DNA from: Oscheius tipulae
Taxonomy: Eukaryota > Nematoda > Chromadorea > Rhabditida > Rhabditidae
Length of the DNA: 64,000 nt
Assembly: GCA_037178975.1 (NCBI GenBank)
Contig: JASJZH010000001.1
Coordinates: forward strand, 1,550,001-1,614,000
Reading direction: 5' to 3'
This document shows, piece after piece, positions 1 to 12,703 of this stretch; positions within the stretch are counted from its first letter, which is position 1; each line of letters opens with the position of its first letter. The position numbers were made by a program, and so were the translations under genes. The notes under the pieces were generated by a model. The model was not told the DNA's origin and searched no databases. It worked only from the letters and a program-made list of their open reading frames with translations.

Positions 1-53
1 GAGGGGTTCTTAAAAAGGTGATTTTTTTTTTCTTGATGGGAAAGTTGAAAAAC

Positions 54-1264
54 CTTTCGAATTGGTGGCCTGTTCGCCAAACTGAGGGCCGACGAGGGCT
101 ACGGTGCTGCCGGCCTGCAGCTTCCAGTATTCCTTGCAGGCTTCGCCGAAGAGTAGCAACTTAACCGACTTGTCTTGACAGTTCTTGAGGTCATGCAGCT
201 TCCAGATGAGGTACTCGTTGCCGTTGGCGCTCTTCTTCATCTCACCCTTCTCCACTATCACTCCCATCGTGACAAAGACTTCTAAAAGACACAATGTACT
301 TCAAATTGTCTGAAACCGACAGACTGTAGCCTGTTCTAGACGCGAGAGACCACGGGTTCGATCCCGCTTGATGTCAAAATCGTTTATAAAATACCATTTT
401 GTAGATTCTTTTGAGCTGAGTAAGAATATACAATCATGCTCAAGGATTATCGTTCTCCAAACGAAGTTACAGCACTTCAAAGTTTTAGAGAAACAGTTGG
501 TGCATTGGTAATAGGCGCCGCTACGAAACAGACGAGCAGGGTTCGATTCCCGCGGGTTAGAAACTTGTTCGGCAAACTAATTTGAGAAAAGAGGCATGAG
601 AAAGCGTCCAAGAGGAGAGATGTTGCCAGATTTGGAAGAAACTAAGCTCCAAAGAGGGACAGACAATCTTGTTGACTCCAAAATTTACCTTTGTGGTCCT
701 TGTGAAGATATAGCTGCATGAGTCGGACCTTTTTCATGTCTTCTGTCAAACTCTCGAAGGACAATGAGCTGACTTTTGGCGTTTTGACCTTCAAGGCAAA
801 GAAGCTATCGTAGGCTGTCACGACTGGGACAGCTGGAGCAGCTGTTTCTGCCTTTTTTATTCCCAGCATGGGCTTCTTCGGAGCCTCCACGATCATCTCT
901 GACAGCTTCGGCTTGACAGGAGAGACGGTTCTAGACGGCAGCTGGCACACGTCGCGTGCTTCCTGTTCCGTCAATGTGAGTCGTTTTTCGTCTTCTGGCT
1001 CGATGAGCGATGTCGAACAATCCTCATCCGCCTCGTCTATCGAGTCCAGAGTTGAGCTTTGAGTATTGTCCGCCATCGTGTAGAAGGTGTCGTTTGCTGT
1101 GGTGTCCATTGTCCTGGAATAAGGTTCGCCATTCTGAAAAGTGAAAAATCGAACCTGTTTACGGTACGATCCTGCCTGCAAGTGAAAAATGTGTCGTCGG
1201 CCTCGTCATCTTCCGAATCACTGGCCAGTGCCAGGAATCCGGACAGCTTATCTTCTTCGGCCAT
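54..1264 (-). CDS. mcm10: MCM10 replication factor, 5' part (runs off left edge)
   Basis: MCM10 binds DNA and links the MCM2-7 helicase to polymerase alpha at replication origins in the nucleus. Three exons are visible: 1163-1264, 689-1133 and 54-281. The start MAEEDKLSGFLALASDSEDD is followed by an acidic, Ser/Thr-rich linker, then KVSSLSFESLTEDMKKVRL, which leads into the OB-fold in exon 3 (MGVIVEKGEMKKSANG, YLIWKLHDLKNC, LLLFGEACKEYWKLQ, VALVGPQ). This resembles the MCM10 OB core in order and motif. The zinc-finger part would lie beyond base 54, where a GT donor ends the last visible exon. Intron 1 is only 29 nt (1134-1162), unusually short here; intron 2 (282-688) carries two tRNA-like repeats. 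The family call is firm; the N-terminal start is probable. Confidence 0.85.
322..470 (+). repeat. tRNA-derived SINE-like element, tail type 1 (MCM10 intron 2)
   Basis: A B-box-like GGTTCGATCCC lies at 355-365, followed about 30 nt later by a 3' tail (397-470) containing TTTGTAGA, TTGAGCTGAGT, GAATAT, TCAT and AAGTTAC. The same tail occurs at 5878-5950 and 31148-31220. The upstream half cannot fold as a normal tRNA, so a retroposed element is more likely than a tRNA gene. Confidence 0.6.
494..600 (+). repeat. tRNA-derived SINE-like element (MCM10 intron 2)
   Basis: An A-box-like TTGGTAATAGGCG is followed by GGTTCGATTCCCGCG at about 540 and then AAACTTGTTCGGCAAACTAA. This head resembles the copies at 14.0, 26.8, 26.9 and 31.2 kb. 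It has no intact cloverleaf. Confidence 0.55.
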
Positions 1265-1834
1265 ATTGCTGAAGGAAAACTCATTTAGATGCCCAATTGG
1301 AATGATCAGAAGCTTATAAAGAACATTAGGCTTTTATGGACTTTCTGTAAAGCACGACAACCCTAAAAACGAAAGAGGCGAAGAAAGCTAAGAAACGCGA
1401 CACGACCCCAGTCCTTTGTATTTGACAGGCATTTGTGGGTAGTTCTACGCCCCGGAATCATGTGAGACAGTCTTTTCGACATATGGAGAACGTAAAATGA
1501 CAGAAAAACAGCTACGCCCTAAGAAAAATTGCTTGCAAGAAAACTAGAAAGCAACCACAAAATTTGAAAAAGCCGGGCATACGCAAAAGTGCGTCGGAGA
1601 TACTGGAAATCAACGACAACTTGCGTATTATTCCACTCTTTTTTTTTCCTATCTTTAGGCTTCTCTAGTTTATCCGTGGTCATTGTAATTTAGTTTTTAT
1701 CGTAACAGACTGTTAGACAAGGTATACATGTAATTGAAGGCATTGGTAACATTAAAATATAGCCAAACTCTTGCTTTTCGCACATAATCTTCCACGGTCT
1801 TCCTTCTTGTGCAAAAAGTTGATTTTGCAGAAGC
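1265..1834. other. intergenic between divergent MCM10 and RPAC1
   Basis: About 570 bases with no coding sequence I can support. MCM10 leaves to the left and RPAC1 starts to the right, so this should hold both promoters, but I see no clear TATA box. TTTTGCAG at 1823-1830, four bases before the RPAC1 ATG, looks like a trans-splice acceptor. Confidence 0.5.
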
Positions 1835-3554
1835 ATGGGCAGGAAAATCAAGCCAGATCCCGAAGATGGACAGGCCCGACGACAGCCGACGGAGGAAATA
1901 CGAATGGAGGAGGAGCGAGTTCTCAATGTAAGTCATTTTCTCTCGAAGTTTGACCAAACCGTGTTTTGACCTACGACGAATCGTCGGACTACGCCACAAC
2001 GACGAAGAGAGTGAATATTGAGGACGTTTGCAACGATATAGAGGTATTTCGATCTCATTTTGGCTAAAAAAAGGCTTCAGATTGAAATTGTCAACGAGAA
2101 TGACAGCAAATTAACGCTGGAATTCGACCTGAAAAACGTTGAGGCCCCTATTGCCAATGCTCTTCGACGAGTTCTCATTGCCGAGGTCATTTTTCGTAGT
2201 TTTTTTGACAAAAAAATCGGATTTAGGTGCCAACAATGGCCTTCGAGAAGATCTACCTCTATCAGAACACGAGCATCATCCAGGACGAGGTTCTCTGTCA
2301 TCGCCTGGGCCTCCTGCCCCTTAAAGTTGATCCGCGACTCTTCGAAATGCCACTGACGAAGGTGGTCGGCATCAATGAGGACGTTGATTGTGATGAGGAG
2401 CCGCAGCCCGATCCGGCCCGAAACGTCGTCTTCAATCTGAACATCACGTGCACGAAGAACCGCAATGCCCCGTCGACGGCCACGGAACCCAATCAGCTCT
2501 ATCATCAGAGCTCCGTTTACACAAAGTCCTTCAAATGGATGCCGGCCGAGGGACAGGAAGAACAGTTCGGGGATGATCCACCCCGGATGGTTCATGACGA
2601 CATTCTCGTGGCCAAAATGCGCCCGGGACAGCAGATCGAGGCCAGTTGTCATGCTGTCAAGGGAATTGGTCGAGATCATGCCAAGTTCAGTCCGGTCGCG
2701 ACTGCCAGCTATAGGTTTGTTTTTTGGATCGCAGTTCATAACTGTTTGCTGGCATTCCATCTGTCATTTTCACCGGCTTCGTCCTATTTTCACGTCAGGA
2801 AATTAGCCTTCATCCTGACTTTGACAGCATTTGTCAAGTTTACAGCGTGTTCCTTCTATAGCTCCCCTGTCAAATAGTCGCTGTTATTCGACTCACCGTT
2901 TGTTCTTTACAGGCCGTCATCTCCTTACCATGCCCCTTCTAAATTTTCCTCTCATCTTGCCTACGTCTCTTTCACCTTGTCCTTTTGTCATCCATTGCTC
3001 CGTCACAATATTTTGCTTTGTAGCTATTGGCTAATTTTTCGTCGAAATATTTGCTACAGCTGTTTCACGCGATTAAAGAAGCATGCTGTCCCGTTTTTCA
3101 ACATCGTATCTTCCAGACTTCTTCCCACAATCCGTCTGACCAAGCCCGTCACTGGAGAGGCTGCTTACCGCCTCCAGGACTGCTTCAGCAAGGGAGTCAT
3201 CGACGTGGTTCAGAAACGAGGTCCGCCTCCATTTAATTCGATAAAAACGTCTTTTTCTAGGTGAAGAAACAGCTGTGGTCGTGGATGCTCGTCGCGATAC
3301 CTGCAGCCGAAATGTGTTCCGTCACGAGGATCTGGCCCAGTGTGTCGAGCTCGGCAAGAAGAAAAATCACTTCATTTGTAAGTTTCGCGCCTGTTTTTCC
3401 AAAAAATTTTGGCGCCATTTTAGTCTCCGTGGAATCGACTGGTGCTCTGGAATCTGCCGTGCTCGTCGTGGAAGCCTGCAAAGTGATGGAAAAGAAGTGC
3501 GACTCGCTTCAGCAGAATGTCGACGATCTTTTTGTCGCTCTCCTCCAGGGATAG
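1835..3554 (+). CDS. polr1c: RPAC1/RPAC40, shared subunit of RNA polymerases I and III
   Basis: This alpha-like assembly subunit (yeast AC40, human POLR1C) pairs with AC19 in Pol I and Pol III. Exons are about 1835-1927, 1969-2043, 2081-2185, 2227-2714, 3117-3220, 3261-3377 and 3424-3554. Family signatures include NALRRVLIAEV, TMAFEKIYLYQNTSIIQDEV, HRLGLLPLKVDPRLFE, MVHDDILVAKMRPGQ, HAVKGIGRDHAKFSPVATAS, GEAAYRLQDCFSKGVI and the C-terminal FSVESTGALE. The start is taken at 1835 because an acceptor (TTTTGCAG) lies just before it. The problem is intron 1: no AG acceptor between 1928 and 1971 keeps the frame, and the best join (1927 to 1969) uses a TTTTG 3' end. Either the splice site is non-canonical or the sequence has an indel. 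The rest of the model is secure. Confidence 0.9.
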
Positions 3555-3606
3555 ACCCCTCCTCTTATCTCACCATTGTTATTGTTATGTTTTATGTTGT
3601 TGACCG

Positions 3607-3612
3607 AATAAA
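3607..3612 (+). terminator. poly(A) signal of RPAC1
   Basis: AATAAA lies about 50 bases after the RPAC1 stop codon, a normal distance for a cleavage and polyadenylation signal. Confidence 0.6.
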
Positions 3613-4519
3613 TCGTTCTTTTTGGCATTTTTAACCACGAAAAAGGGGTTCCACAAGCCCAAAATTGGTTCCTGGCCCTAGTTTCTGCTCTTTAGGTGCT
3701 TGTAGAGTGCCCTGTCCTTTGTTTACACAGCTACAATCCCTTGCCACATAAGCACACGTAGTCTTAGGCTCAGCGGTCAGGAGCAGAGCTAATTGGAGCG
3801 GTTTTAGGTTGCGGAAAATGGCTTCTAATTGTCTCAACTTAGCTTGTTTCGTCCTCTTATTGTTAAAAACGATCCCTGTTTCTACAGGTATCTGTTTCGT
3901 CCAGTTTTGTGTGCATTTCCTTCGCGTAGCCGTCTTTTTTTCTGTTTTTTCCCTTCAGCTGTCGAAAACGGCTTTTTATTGCGTAGTTCTTTCGAATCTC
4001 GCGAACTGAGCCGTCTCCTGCCATTGAGACCGTCATTTTGACCACAGACAAATTTTCGCCGCGTTTTTGTCTGCTTCCAAGCTCACACGAACAGTACTGC
4101 TCTTGACAACTTTCGCTGTAATGTTTTGGTGCATATTCCTGCTTTTTTAGTCCGAAGAAGTGCCTCGTCATGAAGCAACTCTTTCCTTGAAGTCAGGATC
4201 TTACTTGTTGTCTACAAAAAAACGTTCTCGCTAGGTTTCAGCACCGCATTTTATCCTTTTTCCACCACTGAAACGAGTTAGTATTTGAGATGTTTGGTGT
4301 TCTTGGTTCTTTGACGTTCTAACCCTAAATTTAGAAGTTTATAAGCTAACCACAGTCCGGTTTTTTGCTCCTATAAGTCGCTTTTTACTGGTTTCGGTCT
4401 CTATGTGTGGCTTTCTTCTCCCAATGGCAATTTCATGACTCACCGGATGCAATAGTTTCCTTTTTTTAAATTTCGTCTCTTAATCAATATACGTCCCATC
4501 AAGCCAAAAAATCTTCAGA
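3613..4519. other. intergenic, no feature seen
   Basis: Roughly 900 AT-rich bases between two plus-strand genes. Short open frames occur on both strands, but none shows conserved residues or coherent splice sites. The right end should contain the cyclophilin promoter; CTTCAG at 4513-4518 sits directly before its ATG. Confidence 0.45.
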
Positions 4520-5461
4520 ATGAGGTGGCTAGCCGTCGTAGCTGTTTGTGCTGTGGCCGTCTACGCACAGGACGAGACTCCTAAGGGACCCAAGGTCACT
4601 GACAAGGTCAGTTTGCCTTCCCTTTCTCGATTAAACCTAAAAAATATAGGTCTGGTTCGATATGGAAGTCGGAGGCAAGCCGATTGGTCGCATTGTGATC
4701 GGTCTCTTCGGAAAGACGGTGCCCAAAACGGCTACAAACTTCATCGAGCTGGCCCAGAAGCCCAAGGTCCGTTTTTTGAGGTTTTCCTCGGGGAATTAGC
4801 TCGATTTTAGGGCGAGGGCTACGTCGGATCGAAGTTCCATCGCGTCATCGAAGACTTCATGATCCAGGGAGGCGACTTCACCAACGGCGACGGAACTGGC
4901 GGCCGCTCGATCTACGGCGAGAAGTTCCCGGATGAGAACTTCAAGCTGAAGCACTACGGAGCCGGCTGGCTATCTATGGCCAATGCTGGAAAAGACACGG
5001 TAAGCTGCTTTCGGAACTCGGAAAGTATTAGGAAACTAGCAGATTTGAGCGTGAAAGTAAGATTTCATGTTTGCAATGACTTCTTCCCAATTTTCTATGC
5101 ATTGGTCATTAGAGGGAAGGGCTCCTCCTGTTGTTTTTGCTCGTGTTGTGCATGTCTCATTCAGAACTCTGACAACTGGCTCATGTGAAAAAAGATATAT
5201 GTCAGAGGTCTACGCCCGCGCAGTCCACAAAAGAATCGGTTCCAGAACGGCTCGCAGTTCTTCATCACCGTCAAGAAGACAAGCTGGCTCGATGGTCGTC
5301 ATGTCGTCTTCGGCAAGGTTCTCGAGGGCATGGACGTCGTTCGCCAGATCGAAAAGACACCCAAGAATCCGGGAGACAAGCCGAAGGAGGATGTCATCAT
5401 CGCCGCGGCCGGACACGAGGCCGTCGCCAGCCCCTTCGCCGTTCACCGCAACGATGCCTAA
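4520..5461 (+). CDS. Secreted/ER cyclophilin (peptidyl-prolyl isomerase B type)
   Basis: Cyclophilins catalyse cis-trans isomerisation of Xaa-Pro bonds; B-type members fold secreted proteins, including collagens, in the ER. The protein opens with a signal peptide ([17 protein letters not shown]). The domain then shows [38 protein letters not shown] (catalytic Arg and FMxQGGD), [32 protein letters not shown] and [18 protein letters not shown]. Exons are approximately 4520-4606, 4650-4768, 4811-4999 and 5246-5461; introns 1 and 2 are about 45 nt and intron 3 is about 246 nt. There is no KDEL: the end is HRNDA, so it is secreted or retained some other way. It resembles the nematode cyn-5/cyn-6 class, but I cannot assign orthology. 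Confidence 0.92.
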
Positions 5462-5575
5462 ATCTGTTTTATATATCCTTGTGCCTTGTGTCTAATTTAT
5501 TGTGTTCCGAAGTGTAAAATATTTATATAAGCTATTGTAACAGAAAAAAAATCAACAAAAATCACAAGGCTTGGG

Positions 5576-8047
<2,472 letters not shown>

Positions 8048-8721
8048 CTGTCTACCTGAAATTGACGCATTTTGCCCGAAAACAAAGGGTAACGAAAAGA
8101 AGAGAGCGACATGAAATAAAGCCATCTTTCTGGGGAAGCAAAATAATGAAAACAACGGTACTTTTCTGCCACAAGACCTCTGAAATAGCTCAAGAACCAC
8201 ATTATTTTTCAATGTTTACTTGAAAATAAGAGCAATCACACAGTTTGAGTAGAGGGCTGGCTATATACATGGAGTTCACATCCAGATTCGTTAGACGAAA
8301 GTTCTGTGGTACTTTTTTCACATAGAAAGCTATTTACAGGGCACATAAAGGCATCAAACTGAGGAGAAATGACTTGATATTTGGGCTGTTTTTCAGCACA
8401 TCCGGTCTCAGGAAGCTTTGTCGTTTTCAGAGCAATTTTTCGGCATCCCAAAAACGTATTTTTGATTTGACATGTCTCTGGGCAAGCGGATCGCTCAGAT
8501 TCATAGCCCAGCGCGCTAGCCACTAGGCCAAGTTAAAAAAAACTTGTTTTGGAAGGGACTGAATCGAATCTGCACGTTCTATAGGCCAAACGAGGAGCGA
8601 TTCAGCTCAATTTTTCGAGCCGTACCAAACCTGGATCGACTAGTTCATTTCGCACAGGTTTTGTTCGTAATTTTGCGTTTCCTTGACCGGATATAATAAA
8701 AAAGAGTCGCAAAAAGGGAGC
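8048..8721. other. intergenic with a degenerate tRNA-like repeat
   Basis: No coding sequence supported. On the minus strand at about 8485-8540 there is GGCCTAGTGGCTAGCGCGC, an A-box-like segment followed by a decayed B box: another old tRNA-derived element. The left end carries the DUS2 promoter and trans-splice acceptor. Confidence 0.45.
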
Positions 8722-11700
8722 CTAGCGGGCTGCAGAGGCTATGAGAGCACGGGAATGAGTAGGCTGGTCGGAGTCCACAGATTCACTGTCCTCATCTTCT
8801 TCTTCTTCTCCGGAACTCGACTCAAAAGAATCATCCTCGTCATCGATTTCCTCATCCGACTCATCACTGGGCACTGATCCATCCTCCTCCTCATCGTCCA
8901 CGTCGCTGTCATCGCTTGTGTCAGACTCACCATCCTCGTCGTCATCGAAACTGCCGAAAATCTGACAAAATAGGTCTTGTATTCAGCTCTTTGGGCTCAC
9001 TATTTCAGTGTCTTCCACGAGAGCAGTGGCTGCACAACCCTGGTCCAACATCTGCTGCTTTTTCTCCTTCCACAGATCTACGACTCGGTTCAATGTCAGA
9101 CCACGCATTCCGCGGAGTCCTGTCTCCTCGTGGAAGCTTTCTGAAACCAGATTCATTTTTGCATTTTTCTGTGGTTTGGACGCACTTTTCCGAGTTCCAT
9201 ATTTTTGTAAAGTACGCAATTTTTCGTGAAATTGAAATCAGAAAGACCGACCTATAATGGCAATGTTGACCTTCCTCGCCACACTGACTAGATGCGATTT
9301 TCTTCGAAGTCGATGATGGCGGAAGGCGTTTCTGCTCAAGTAGATACAAGGCAGGGCATCTTCGATTAAACTGAGGAGATAATCGTCGACAAAATCCGAG
9401 CATTGAGCTTCTTCCGTAATCTCGCGGCCCAGTTGAAGCAGCTCCCCCATTCTTGCGTAGCTACAAGGAAATTTACCTCTTTTTCGCTTATAAACTTACT
9501 CGTCTGGAGAATAACGCCGCTCACTGTGATGATTCCCATTAGTTTTTTCATCCAAATCATCGTGGATTGCAACGCCATTGCCGTTCGCACTGCCGTTTTT
9601 CGAAGAGCATGGCTGTTCGGCGCTCAGTCTTGATCCTACTGAAATTCTTCCCGCCAGATGTTTACGGCTGACTGTTTCGTTATCGGAATCTGAACAGGGA
9701 AAGTTTGAAAGGAATAGAAACAGGGAAAGAGTTGAGGGTTACAGTAACGCGGAATATGGTTTGTTCAAAAAAAAGAAGGACTACAGTGTCCCGAAATGCT
9801 TACGTGGCGGGACCCCTGGGAGGGCGGGAATTCAAATTTAGCAATTTTTGAGATTCCTTTTTATCAATGTACAGCCTTCATTCTCTTTGTTTTCCGGAGT
9901 TTTTCGTTTGCTTCCGGTAAAGGCTGCTAGTAGACACGCTTTAGAAAAAAAAGGAACGGATGAGAACCCGAAAACAAGCTGCTAGACTGAAAACCAAAAA
10001 GAGCGAAAAAATTAACTCGATTTGAAAGGTACTCTAGACGCGCGGGATTTCAGATAGAGTTAGTATTTTGGTTTTCAGTCTAGCAGCTTGTTTTCGGGTT
10101 CTCATCCGTTCCTTTTTTTTCTAAAGCGTGTCTACTAGCAGCCTTTACCGGAAGCAAACGAAAAACTCCGGAAAACAAAGAGAATGAAGGCTGTACATTG
10201 ATAAAAAGGAATCTCAAAAATTGCTAAATTTGAATTCCCGCCCTCCCAGGGGTCCCGCCACGTAAGCATTTCGGGACACTGTAGTCCTTCTTTTTTTTGA
10301 ACAAACCATATCAAGGAATTTGTCCAAAATGACGTCTGAAAACACGATTTCAAGTGATTTCTAAGTCGTTCTTCCACAAATTTAGGTCATTGAGACGTCT
10401 ACGAATAGCATCAGAGGAAAAACAATGAATTCTTCACATAAATTTTGTAGGGAAATTCTTTTCTTTGGGCAGCACATCAATTAGCCTCTTTGTGCAAAGT
10501 ATTCTAGAAGAAACAAAGCCTGTACACTATACAGGCCATGTGAGGAGTCTCTTAACCAAATTTTCGTGAGCAAAATACCAATTTTTGTGTAACAAACTCA
10601 CGTTGAATCTGACCCCTTTTATCTTCTGACGTCGACGGATCTGAAACCGGCGTTTTTCAGCAGCATCTCCGCCAAAACTCACGAGAGTTTCCATTGGAAT
10701 AGGCGCTCCCATTCGTCGTCGACTTTCTCTCCTCCCTCATGACAAAAAGGTAGGCTGACTCGACGAACTGTTGAATCTTGAGCAGGAGCATTGCCTGTCG
10801 CCTGTTTCTTGAGGTTCCGGCCATCATTTGCGGAAAGTAGGTTCGAATCATTTGCAGCGCGTCGGCACACTTGTGATTCACAATCAGATCCATTATTCGC
10901 CGTCTTCCCTGGATCATATCGGCCGGCTCCTCGGCTGGCTCGTTGATGTAGCGATTGAAGGCCACGAATGACTGACTGAAGCCCTCGGACTGGAGGAAAT
11001 TAGCCACAATTCTGCGGAAAAATCCAGTTTACAGAAGTTATGTTTGCTCTATACCTGTGACACCAATCCCTCTTGAGCAGGAGAGCCATCTCGACCTTGT
11101 CTATCTGCTTCCGGACCACCCCGCGAGCATTCTGAACTTTCTTTTAAGGGTTTTCCAATTTTTCTATGAACAGATGGACAGTTTTGCGTATTTATGACAA
11201 TTCAGCCGCTCCAAAGCTGTTTTCTTCACTAACAATAGCTTCTAGTCGATTCAAGAAAAAGAATATAATCTGAAATGCGTGGCACACTTTCTTGGCTGTG
11301 TATCAAAGATTTGAAAAGTTAGTGCGCAACCAAAATCCATGGGGGGGGGGGGGGGAAATTTGGAAAATGCTACTTTTTTTAAACACTATATACGCTGGAA
11401 AATTTGACAGAAAGTAAGGATTCTCCCAGGAAAAAGTGATATTCTTTCCGTAAACTCACCGCCATGATCTCGCGAATATCATAAACGAAGGGCTTCTGCC
11501 CGAAATTCGTATCCACCTTCTCATGTGGACTCTGCATTCCAATTACGGGGTACAAATCTGGCCCAAGTTCCAATCCTTCCACGGCAACGCCTAGAAGAGC
11601 TGTAAGACTCATAAAAATGCTAAAACTTGCCCTGATGGGTTCCATTCTTCGTGAAGAAAATGTGGTTTTCGATCATGTTCACCCCGCAGCCTACCGTGTC

Positions 11701-12534
11701 TCCGGTACCGAACTTTTCACCATATTGAGTCCCGTTTCCACTTGAGGAGAAGAAGTGTCCGTCGTCACCGTGGTATCCGTATGAGAACGGATCCCACCCT
11801 TGAAAAAGAGGAAATTTTTCGAGAAAATGCTTTTTGCAATGCTTTTTAGTTTTCGACCTACTTTCAGCCATCTGAGCCTCTAGAAAACAATCCTTACCTG
11901 GTAATCTGTTTGTGTTCACGGTTTTCTGGCAGATACCTATACCAAGACAGCCTGTGGGACTGTCCTTGACCGTTATCTGAACATTTCGGGCTGGCTTTCT
12001 TCCAAAATTCACCAACTTCAAAATAGTAGACCCCACAGAGCGGAGGAATCGGATTGTTAGCTCTTACAGCACTCGCATTGCTCTGATTAGGCGGTGCCTT
12101 GGTCGGATCGATGCCTTGAACATTCATATTGAAAATCAGGCTCTTTCTTTCGACCTACTCTTGTGTGTGATCCTCAGTCCGTCTTGGCTGAGCGACAGAT
12201 GGCGCGCCTTGTCCTCTGGGTTCCATTTTGTCGGCATTTGAATGTTTTCCTGCATTGTGCTTTTTGGCGGCGCATTTCTCTGCTCAAACCTGGGATGTTT
12301 TGATGGCCAGAGCCGGGTAAAGAGCGTCCAGTCGGGCCTGAACCAGCAGCTCATCTGGCTCGTAAGTGTCCGCATGCTCTTCCGACTGGGCGTCGCCATT
12401 TTTCTACAAGAGTTCAGCAATTTTTTTGGTTCAATTCTATCTCCCACCTCGGATTCGCGATCCTCCTCGGAATCGGTGACCTGCGGTTGTATGGGCAGGC
12501 CGGCAAAGAGTTGCCCATGCCTGGCGGGCAGCAT
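8722..12534 (-). CDS. ranbp9: RanBPM / RANBP9-RANBP10 scaffold protein
   Basis: RanBPM is a core scaffold of the CTLH E3 ubiquitin ligase. In order: an acidic N-terminus ([11 protein letters not shown]), [31 protein letters not shown], a SPRY domain ([93 protein letters not shown]), LisH-CTLH ([56 protein letters not shown]) and a CRA-like region ([15 protein letters not shown]). The protein ends in a long Asp/Glu/Ser tail (8725-8960), which I do not know from other RanBPMs. The start at 12534 (MLPARHGQ) is uncertain: the frame stays open upstream but an alternative ATG near 12583 would need splicing. One intron holds the large inverted repeat at 9754-10311. Confidence 0.87.
9754..10311. repeat. 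246-bp inverted repeat (fold-back), 66-bp loop
   Basis: Bases 9754-9999 are the reverse complement of 10066-10311 with no mismatch or gap that I could find by eye; 10000-10065 is the loop. It lies in a RanBPM intron, so the pre-mRNA would contain a hairpin of about 246 bp. It encodes no protein. It could be a fold-back transposable element, a recent inverted duplication, or an assembly artefact at a read turn-around. Confidence 0.9.
11341..11355 (+). repeat. poly-G run of 15
   Basis: Fifteen consecutive G on the plus strand (C in the RanBPM transcript), inside a RanBPM intron. It is the longest G run in a window where G runs above five are otherwise rare. Confidence 0.95.
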
Positions 12535-12703
12535 TATCGGCTGCCAATTCCAGTTGGCCACGGTTACTGAGGAGCAATTTTAGCCATTTCCACAAAGCGG
12601 ACAGATATTTCAAAGTGTTCGAGGAACTTTTACATCAAGATACGCATAAACAGATTGGAAAGGTTTATTCACTGTTCGACATCCTAATTTCGATGTGGGG
12701 CTC

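Noticed and set aside
11960-12030. A 22-nt intron in the RanBPM SPRY domain
   Set aside because: A normal 40-nt intron starting GTTGGTGAAT and ending TGTTCAG joins YYFE to [12 protein letters not shown] in frame and aligns better with RanBPM.
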